From positions 1-58,757 of the forward strand of contig NZ_JNYJ01000051.1 in assembly GCF_000716715.1 (NCBI RefSeq): DNA of 58,757 bases, written 5' to 3'. Shown here in pieces: positions 50,201 through 58,757 of the stretch. Below the pieces are notes generated by a model. It did no database searches. It worked only from the letters and a program-made list of their open reading frames with translations, and was not told where the DNA came from. Each line of letters begins with the position of its first letter. Within the stretch, counting starts at the first letter, position 1. The stretch comes from Dactylosporangium aurantiacum (GTDB taxonomy: Bacteria > Actinomycetota > Actinomycetes > Mycobacteriales > Micromonosporaceae). The position numbers were made by a program, and so were the translations under genes.

Positions 50201-53200
50201 CACGTGCGCCGCCCGGTCCGCTTCGCCGACGGCGTCGAGCAGCTGCGCGAGCTGGACATCGACCTGTACCTGGAGATCGGGCCCGGCCGGACCCTGGGGA
50301 ACCTGGCCACGGCGGCCGGTGCCGCGACCGCCGAGACCGCGCTGGCGTCGCTGCGGCGCGGCGCGGCGGACCGTACGGCGCTGCTCGGCGCGGCCCGCAC
50401 CCTGTACGAGCGCGGTCAGCGCCTGAACTGGGCGGCCGTGCAGGACGGCCCGCGGGCGGACGCGCCCCGCTACCCGTTCGCGGGCACGCGCTACTGGGTG
50501 CCGGCCGCTGCCGCGGCGGCTGCCGGTGCCGCCGCCGGTGCCGTGCCGGGCACCCCGCACTGGGGGCGGGAGCTGCGCTCACCGGGTCTCGCCGGCGGGC
50601 GCGTGTTCAGCTTCGAACGCAGCCCGGTGTTCCCGCCGTACCTCGGCGACCACCGCCTGTACGGCACCGTGGTCACACCGGCCGCCTCGCACCTGGCGAC
50701 GCTGCTCAGCGCGCTCGCGCCCGGCGGGCAGCCGATCACGGTGGAGGACTTCGTGTGCCCGCGCGCCCTGGTCATCAAGGACGACGAGCGTTACGAGGTG
50801 CAGCTGCTGGTGTCCGAGGGCGACGGTGAGCAGCCCCGGATCAGCGTGCAGAGCCTGTCCGACCCGGTGCAGGGCCGCTGGCAGGAGCACATGTCGGGCC
50901 GTCTCGGCGCGCCCGCGGTCGCGGCGCCCGGTGCGGCGCCGGACCCGGCGGCGTTCATCGCCACCGCCGAGCGGCACATCACCGGCGAGGAGTTCTACCG
51001 GCAGGCGCGGGAGCTCGGCTACACGCTCGGTCCGGCGTTCCGGTGGGTCGGTGAGGCGTGGCTGCGCGGCAACGACACACTGGTGCGCTACCGCCGCCCG
51101 CAGCTGCCCGACGACCCGGCCGACTACGAGCTGTACCCCGGCCTGATCGACTCGTGCTTCCAGAGCATCGCCGGGTTCCTCGGTGACGGGCCCGACGGGG
51201 AGTCCCCGGAGCTCGCGATCCCGTTCGCGGCGCGCAGGCTGGCCTTCACCGGCCGTCCCGACGCCGGCGACGAGCTGTGGGGGCACGTCACCGTGACCCA
51301 GGCCGCGCCGCTGTCGCAGGGCCGCTGGCGGGTCGAGAGCGCCGACATCCGGCTCTTCACCGGCGCGGGCCGGACCCTGTTCACCGCGGACGACTTCCGG
51401 GTCCGGGCCGCCTCGCGCACCGTGCTGCGGCAGAGCCTCAAGGGCGGCCCGTCCGGCGGCTACCGCATCGAGCACGTCCCACTGGACACCACGCCGGCCG
51501 TCACGCCGGCCGTCACGCCGCACGGGGCGCGCGTCACGATGGTCGGCGGGACCCCCGCGCTGCACGCCGCCGCGGCGGCGTTGCCGGCCGGGGACGCCGA
51601 GCTCGTCGCCGACGCCCGGTTCCTCGACGCGGCCGCCGCCGGTGCACCGGAGGTCCGGCGGGCGGTGTGGGAGCTCGTGACGTCGCTGCGGCTGGCGTCG
51701 CCCGACGTGCCCTATGCGGTGCTGGCCGCCGGTGGTGCGCAGGCGGCCCCGCTGCGGCAGGCACTGTGGGGGATGCTCGCGGCGCTGGAGGCCGAGCAGC
51801 CCCGCCGCCGCCTGTTGCGGGTCACCGTCGAGGGGGTCGTGGACCCCGCACTGCTGGCCGGGGTCCTCGCCCGGGCCGCTGCCACCGGGGTACCCGAGCC
51901 GAGCCTCACCGTCGAGGCCGGCGCCGCGCAGCCGGTCAGGGTGGCGAGGCTGGTGCCGATCACGGCCGCCGCGGCGATCGCGGAGTGGCCGCGGAACGTC
52001 CTGATCAGCGGTGGTCTCGGCGCGCTCGGTCTGAGCAGCGCCCGGCTCCTTGCCCGGCAGGGCACCGCAGCGGTCACCTTGCTGGGGCGTTCCGCACCGG
52101 ACCCGGCGGCGCAGGAGGTCATCGACGATCTCATCGCCGCCGGAGTCACCGTCAGCGTGGTCCGCGGCGACGTCACCGACCCGGCCGACTGCGCCCGCGC
52201 GGTCGCCGCGGCCACCGTGACCGGCCCGTTGCACGGCGTGCTGCACCTCGCCGGTGCGCTGGACGACCGCCCGTTCGACGAGCTCGACGAGGCGTCGCTG
52301 GCGAAGGTGTTCGCGGCCAAGGCGGCCGGCGCCGAGCACCTCGCGGCGGCCGCCGCCGGGCAGCCGCTGACCGCGTTCGTGCTGTTCTCGTCGGCGTCGA
52401 GCCTGCTCGGCTCGGCCGGGCAGACGAACTACGGTGCCGCGAACGGCTTCCTGGACGGTCTCGCCGAGGCGCTGCGCGCCGCCGGAGTGCCGGCCACGTC
52501 GGTCAACTGGGGTCCGTGGACCCCGGCGGTGAAGGGTGGCATGGCGGCCGCCGACGCGGTCCGCCGCGCCGGTGAGCGGCTCGGCGTGCGGCCCCTGGAC
52601 GACGACGGCGCGGCGCCGCTGCTGGAGCTGGCCGTCGCCGGTGAGTTGCCCCGGCTGCTCGCCGTCGACCTGGAGGTCGCGCGGTACGCCCAGCAGGCCG
52701 CCGGGCACCCGCGGGCGGCACTGGTCGCGGCGCTCAGCGGCAGTGCGGCCGGCTCGGGCGGCGCCGCTTCCGCGGACACGCGGCCGGCCCAGGCGAAGGG
52801 CTGGCTGCGCCGGGACGCCGACGGTCTCGCCCCGGACGCCCGGGAGGCGGTGCTGCGCGGCGCCGTGCGGCAGATGCTCGGCGTCATCGTCGGCGACGCC
52901 GGTGCCGTTGACGAGAGCCTCAGCTTCGCCGAGATCGGCCTCGACTCGATCATGGTGATCGACCTGCGGTCCCGGCTGGAGCACGCCATGGGCACCGACC
53001 TACCGGCCACGGTGGGCATCGACTACCCGACCGTGCCGGCGATCACCCGCTTCGTGCACGACCTGGCTTACCCGGAACCCGCCGTGGGGGCTGCCGCAGC
53101 ACCGGCCGCCGAAACCCACCCGGTCGCCGCCGGTGACCCGGACACCGATCTGTCCGGGCTCTCCCTCGACCAGCTCATCCTTGCCGTCCAACAGGACCTG

Positions 53201-53217
53201 ATCAGCGAGAAGAAGGG

Positions 53218-53221
<4 letters not shown>
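44252..53221 (+). CDS. Two-module type I PKS: KS-KR-ACP (no AT) and KS-AT-DH-KR-ACP
   Basis: A 2989-residue PKS. The N-terminal helix (LSRALDTIKKLRAQLD) looks like a docking element. First module: KS with DTACSSS (C196), then only a KS-AT linker and the post-AT sequence LPPYPWRRSRH, with no AT; KR with SSVTALWGTAGYGPYAAAN (Y948), whose Trp and missing LDD suggest A-type (L-hydroxyl); ACP with GLDSMMAV (S1140). Second module: KS (C1397), AT with GHSVGE (S1835) and HAFH, predicting malonyl-CoA; DH with HRLYGTVVTP (H2134) and IDSCFQ (D2300); KR with LDD, B-type (Y2727); ACP with GLDSIMVI (S2899). A C-terminal docking tail ends in SEKKG. The ATG at 44252 has GAGGAC upstream; GTG 44231 is possible. 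Confidence 0.96.
47867..47900 (+). repeat. 12-base tandem repeat in the ACP-KS linker
   Basis: Two full copies and a partial third of GCCGGGCCGTCC encode an Ala-Gly-Pro-Ser repeat in the linker between the first ACP and second KS of the two-module PKS. It is likely slippage in a flexible linker. Confidence 0.8.
51491..51520 (+). repeat. 12-base tandem repeat in the DH-KR linker
   Basis: Two full copies of ACGCCGGCCGTC and a half copy encode a Thr-Pro-Ala-Val repeat between the DH and KR of the second module. It is in frame and in a linker, so probably neutral. Confidence 0.8.
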
Positions 53222-55637
<2,416 letters not shown>

Positions 55638-55641
<4 letters not shown>

Positions 55642-56390
55642 CGGCGTTCATCCGGCCGCGTCCCCTGGTCGTGCCGGCGGTGCGGCTCATCGGGTTCCAC
55701 CACGCGGGCGGCTCCGCCGCCTCGTACTTCCCGATGAGCCGCCACCTGCCGGCCGACTGGGACATCGCCCTGCTGGAACTGCCGGGGCGCGGCAAGCGCG
55801 CCGCCGACGTGCCGCTGCGCGGTATGGCGGCGGTCATCGGTCGCGCCCTGGCGGATCTGGAGCCGCTGCGGGACGCTCCGGTGGCGCTGTTCGGCCACAG
55901 CATGGGCGCGATCGTCGCCTGGGAGGTGGCGCGGGCGTGGAGCGCGGCGGGCAGCCCGCCGCTGTGGGTCGGCCTGTCCGGCCGGCTCCCGCCCGGCTGG
56001 CCGAACGCCCGCCGGGGCCTGCACCGCCTCGGCGACGCGGCGCTGCTGGCCGTCCTCGACGACCTCGGCGGGGTGCCGGAGTGGCTGGCGGACAACCCGG
56101 CGTTCCGCGACCGTTTCCTGCGTCTGGTCCGCGCCGACCTGGCCGCCGTCGAGTCCTACCACCCGACCGGGTTCCAGGCGCCGCTGGACTGCCCGTTGAC
56201 CGTCTACGGCGGTGCCGGCGACCGGTGGGCGGCGCCGGCGGCGATGGCGGCCTGGTCGGCGCGCACGACCGGCCCGTTCGCCCACCACGTCTTCCCGGGC
56301 GGGCACTTCTACTTCGCCGGCGACGCCCTGCCCGGGTTCGCCGCGCGGCTGGCCTGCGACGTCACAAAGGTCATGGCGATGGCGGCCTGA
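55638..56390 (+). CDS. Type II (external) thioesterase 2
   Basis: A 250-residue alpha/beta hydrolase with FHHAGGSA, the nucleophile elbow GHSMG (S88) and the final histidine in PGGHFYFAG. It is a stand-alone type II thioesterase that edits ACP-bound intermediates. The GTG at 55638 overlaps the PKS stop, so it is coupled to the last PKS. Because the PKSs have no integrated thioesterase, a role in release cannot be fully excluded, but the motif set is that of editing enzymes. Confidence 0.92.
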
Positions 56391-56438
56391 GCCGATATCG
56401 TCTCGGGCGGATGTCCTTCGCTACCTTGGAGAAGGTTG

Positions 56439-56783
56439 ATGCTGGCTGGACTGCAGATGGGGAACCTCGCGGTGCGGTTCCTGGCGGAGCTCGCGGTGCT
56501 GGCCGCGGTCGGCTACTGGGGTTTCACACTCAATGCCGGCGGCCTGGTCAAGACCGCCGCCGGGGTCGGTGGCCCGCTGCTGCTGGTGGTGATCTGGGCG
56601 CTGTGGGGCGCGCCGAAGGCGGCGATGAAACTGGAGGGCGCCGCGCACCTGGTGCTCGACGTGGCGTGGTTCGGCTCCGGGGTCCTGGCCCTGTGGGCCG
56701 CCGGCCGCCTCACGTGGGCGCTGATCCTGGGCGTGGTGTACGTGGTCAACCTGGCGCTGCTGCTGATCTGGAAGCAGGGCTGA
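56439..56783 (+). CDS. YrdB-like (DUF2568) small membrane protein
   Basis: A 114-residue protein with four hydrophobic segments (LAELAVLAAVGYWGF, LLLVVIWALWGAPKA, LVLDVAWFGSGVLAL, LILGVVYVVNLALLLIW). The GYWGF and W-x-x-x-G-A-P-K-A patterns match the YrdB/DUF2568 family, whose role is unknown. The start at 56439 has GGAGAAGG upstream; a TTG three bases earlier is possible. It is 48 bases after the thioesterase and is followed by a terminator-like hairpin. It is probably a border gene and not needed for the polyketide. Confidence 0.8.
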   Translation: MLAGLQMGNLAVRFLAELAVLAAVGYWGFTLNAGGLVKTAAGVGGPLLLVVIWALWGAPKAAMKLEGAAHLVLDVAWFGSGVLALWAAGRLTWALILGVVYVVNLALLLIWKQG

Positions 56784-56798
56784 GCTTCACCGACGACA

Positions 56799-56835
56799 GC
56801 AGGGGCGCGGCTCGCATCGCGGGCCGCGCCCCTGC
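56799..56835 (+). terminator. Terminator hairpin after the YrdB-like gene
   Basis: A 13-base inverted repeat, GCAGGGGCGCGGC (56799-56811) and GCCGCGCCCCTGC (56823-56835), with an 11-base loop, starts 15 bases after the YrdB-like stop. It probably ends the long plus-strand transcript. Confidence 0.75.
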
Positions 56836-56846
56836 CTGCCGCCGGG

Positions 56847-57098
56847 TCACCGCCTGGGTACGGCGGCTGAGCACCGAAACGCCGCGTAGTGCCGCCGCCG
56901 GCGCCCGTCGGGCGGGCACCGGTGCGGCCCGCGGCGGTGCGACGAGACCTGCCGGCGGCGCACCGGTACCGGGTCCGTGACCGGGTAGATGCCCGGCAGC
57001 GGGATCGGCGACACGAACGCGCCGTACGCGACGAGACCCTCGGCGACGAACCCGAACAGCTGCCGCGTCCGCCGCCACATCACCTTCACCATCGCCAT
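56847..57098 (-). CDS. Possible small hypothetical protein
   Basis: An 83-codon open frame starting MAMVKVMWRRTRQLFG, with a mildly hydrophobic middle (VAEGLVAYGAFVSPIPLPGIY) and an Arg-rich end. The first ~50 codons carry the GC-rich third positions of real genes here; the last third does not look coding. It starts 33 bases after the methylmalonyl-CoA mutase stop on the same strand, so it could be its distal operon partner. I do not recognise a family. It may be a chance frame. Together with the hairpin at 56799-56835 it accounts for the 348-base gap between the YrdB-like gene and the mutase. Confidence 0.35.
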   Translation of the reverse strand: MAMVKVMWRRTRQLFGFVAEGLVAYGAFVSPIPLPGIYPVTDPVPVRRRQVSSHRRGPHRCPPDGRRRRHYAAFRCSAAVPRR

Positions 57099-57131
57099 GC
57101 CGCGAGGCTGCCCGGTGCCGGTAAAGCGCCG

Positions 57132-58757
57132 CTAAGACCGGCGAGGGGCGGGATGGTCGAGGCGCGCGCGCAGGACGGCGAGGAGGCCCAGCGCGGCGTC
57201 GGCGATGACCGTGCCCGGCGGGAAGATCGCCACCGCACCGGCGGCCCGCAGCGCGTCGTGGTCCTGCGGCGGGATGACGCCGCCGGCGACGATCAGGATG
57301 TCGTCGCGGCCGAGGGCATCGAGCTCGTCGCGCAGCGCCGGGACCAGGGTGAGGTGCCCGGCGGCGAGGGAGCTGACGCCGACGATGTGCACGTCGGCCT
57401 CGACGGCCTGCCGGGCCACCTCGGCCGGGGTCTGGAACAGCGGGCCGACGTCGACGTCGAAGCCGAGGTCGGCGAACGCGGTCGCGACGACCTTCTGGCC
57501 GCGGTCGTGGCCGTCCTGGCCCATCTTCGCCACCAGGATGCGCGGCCGGCGGCCCTCGTCCGCGAGGAAGTCGTCGGTGGCCCGCCGCGCCGACTCGACG
57601 TTCGACACGGTGCCGACCTCCGTGCGGTACACGTCGGTAACGGTCTGGATCTGGGCGGTGTGCCGGCCGAAGACCGCCTCGACGGCGGCGCACATCTCAC
57701 CGACGGTCGCCCCGGCGCGGGCCGCCTCGACCGCCAGCGCGAGCAGGTTGGCGGTGCCGGCGGCGCCGTCGGTCAGTGCGGCCAGGGCCGCGCGGCAGGC
57801 GTCGGTGTCGCGTTCGGCGCGCAGCCGGCGCAGCTTCTCCAACTGCCCGGCGCGGACGGCGCTGTTGTCGACCCGCAGGATGTCGATCGATGTGTCGTCG
57901 CCGGTGACGTACTGGTTCACGCCGATGACCGGCTGCTGCCCGGAGTCGATCCGCGCCTGGGTGCGTGCGGCGGCCTCCTCGATGCGCAGCTTCGGCAGCC
58001 CGGTCTCGATCGCGGCGGCCATGCCCCCGGCCGCCTCGATCTCCTGGATGTGCTGCCAGGCCCGCTCGGCCAGGTCGGCGGTGAGCCGCTCCACGTAGTA
58101 GGAACCGCCCCACGGGTCGACGACCCGGGTGGTGCCGGACTCCTGCTGCAGCAGCAGCTGCGTGTTGCGGGCGATGCGGGCGGAGAAGTCCGTCGGCAGG
58201 GCGAGGGCCTCGTCGAGGGCGTTGGTGTGCAGCGACTGGGTGTGGCCCTGCGTCGCGGCCATCGCCTCCACGCAGGTGCGCACCACGTTGTTGAACGGGT
58301 CCTGCGCCGTGAGGGACCAGCCGGAGGTCTGGCAGTGGGCGCGCAGCGCGAGGGACTTGTCGCTCGTCGGGGCGAACTGCCGCACCAGGCGCGCCCACAG
58401 GAGCCGGGCCGCGCGCAGCTTCGCGACCTCCATGAAGAAGTTCATGCCGACGGCCCAGAAGAACGACAGCCGCGGCGCGAACGCGTCGATGTCCAGGCCG
58501 GCGGCGAGCCCGGCACGGATGTACTCGACGCCGTTGGCGAGCGTGTACGCCAGCTCCAGGTCGGCCGTGGCACCGGACTCGTGCATGTGGTAGCCGGAGA
58601 TGGAGATCGAGTTGTACCGCGGCATCTTCCGCGACGTGTACGCGAAGATGTCCGAGACGATCCGCATCGACGGTGCCGGCGGGTAGATGTAGGTGTTGCG
58701 GACCATGAACTCCTTGAGGATGTCGTTCTGGATCGTGCCGGACAGCTGCTCCGGCGT
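57132..58757 (-). CDS. mutB: Methylmalonyl-CoA mutase large subunit, C-terminal part (start outside window)
   Basis: The last 541 residues of a B12-dependent mutase that interconverts succinyl-CoA and (R)-methylmalonyl-CoA. Visible are [29 protein letters not shown], the substrate-barrel stretch [32 protein letters not shown], and the C-terminal cobalamin domain with [15 protein letters not shown], where the His of DGHDRG is the cobalt ligand. It closely follows MutB of actinobacteria as I remember it, except that the GYHMQEAG motif reads GYHMHESG. The N-terminus and any small subunit lie beyond the right edge. It would supply methylmalonyl units to the methylmalonyl-type AT domains of this cluster. 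Confidence 0.95.
   Translation of the reverse strand, partial: TPEQLSGTIQNDILKEFMVRNTYIYPPAPSMRIVSDIFAYTSRKMPRYNSISISGYHMHESGATADLELAYTLANGVEYIRAGLAAGLDIDAFAPRLSFFWAVGMNFFMEVAKLRAARLLWARLVRQFAPTSDKSLALRAHCQTSGWSLTAQDPFNNVVRTCVEAMAATQGHTQSLHTNALDEALALPTDFSARIARNTQLLLQQESGTTRVVDPWGGSYYVERLTADLAERAWQHIQEIEAAGGMAAAIETGLPKLRIEEAAARTQARIDSGQQPVIGVNQYVTGDDTSIDILRVDNSAVRAGQLEKLRRLRAERDTDACRAALAALTDGAAGTANLLALAVEAARAGATVGEMCAAVEAVFGRHTAQIQTVTDVYRTEVGTVSNVESARRATDDFLADEGRRPRILVAKMGQDGHDRGQKVVATAFADLGFDVDVGPLFQTPAEVARQAVEADVHIVGVSSLAAGHLTLVPALRDELDALGRDDILIVAGGVIPPQDHDALRAAGAVAIFPPGTVIADAALGLLAVLRARLDHPAPRRS

Overview
The window is very GC-rich (clearly above 70% in the coding stretches) with strong third-position GC bias, GTG and TTG starts, a few rare TTA codons, and LAL, SARP and AfsA-type regulators. 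All of this points to a filamentous actinomycete; nothing in the sequence fixes the genus. Almost the whole window is one modular type I polyketide cluster that continues past the left edge. No rRNA, tRNA, CRISPR array or insertion sequence was seen.

Layout. (1) 1-9490, minus strand: 5' part of a giant PKS gene, with a KSQ loading module carrying a shrunken AT, one fully reducing methylmalonyl module, and the start of a third KS. (2) 9747-17396: regulators, namely an atypical NarL-type regulator and two large ATPase-LuxR (LAL) regulators, with a small membrane protein and a DUF5988-like protein. (3) 17576-25595, plus: type II thioesterase, phosphopantetheinyl transferase, SRPBCC protein, MMPL transporter, a first FkbH/ACP pair and an MFS exporter. 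(4) 25656-29245, minus: an AfsA-type butyrolactone synthase homologue followed by a large SARP regulator. (5) 29476-56390, plus, mostly overlapping or closely spaced genes: a KASIII-like protein, FkbM methyltransferase, a second KASIII-like protein, then a tetronate-type set (KASIII, FkbH, ACP, 2-oxoacid-dehydrogenase-type acyltransferase), an FAD monooxygenase, three PKS genes and a second type II thioesterase. (6) 56439-58757: a YrdB-like membrane protein, a possible small ORF, and the C-terminal part of methylmalonyl-CoA mutase.

How they work together (inference): methylmalonyl-CoA mutase supplies C-methyl extender units, and the PKSs build a reduced, methyl-branched chain. No PKS ends in a thioesterase domain. 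The glyceryl-ACP/KASIII/acyltransferase set is the one used to make tetronate rings, so the chain is probably released by condensation with a glyceryl unit. MMPL and MFS proteins export the product. Regulation looks layered: butyrolactone-type synthase, SARP, two LALs, one NarL-type regulator, TTA codons in three genes, and a short GCTAAAG motif shared by four promoter regions.

The most unusual point is that three of the six modules seen with their full post-KS region have no working AT: the loading AT lacks its His-containing subdomain, and two other modules have no AT at all. Yet the cluster is otherwise cis-AT and no discrete AT gene lies in the window. Two KASIII-like proteins in which the nucleophilic Cys is replaced by Ser lie next to these genes and are candidates for the missing acyl transfer step.
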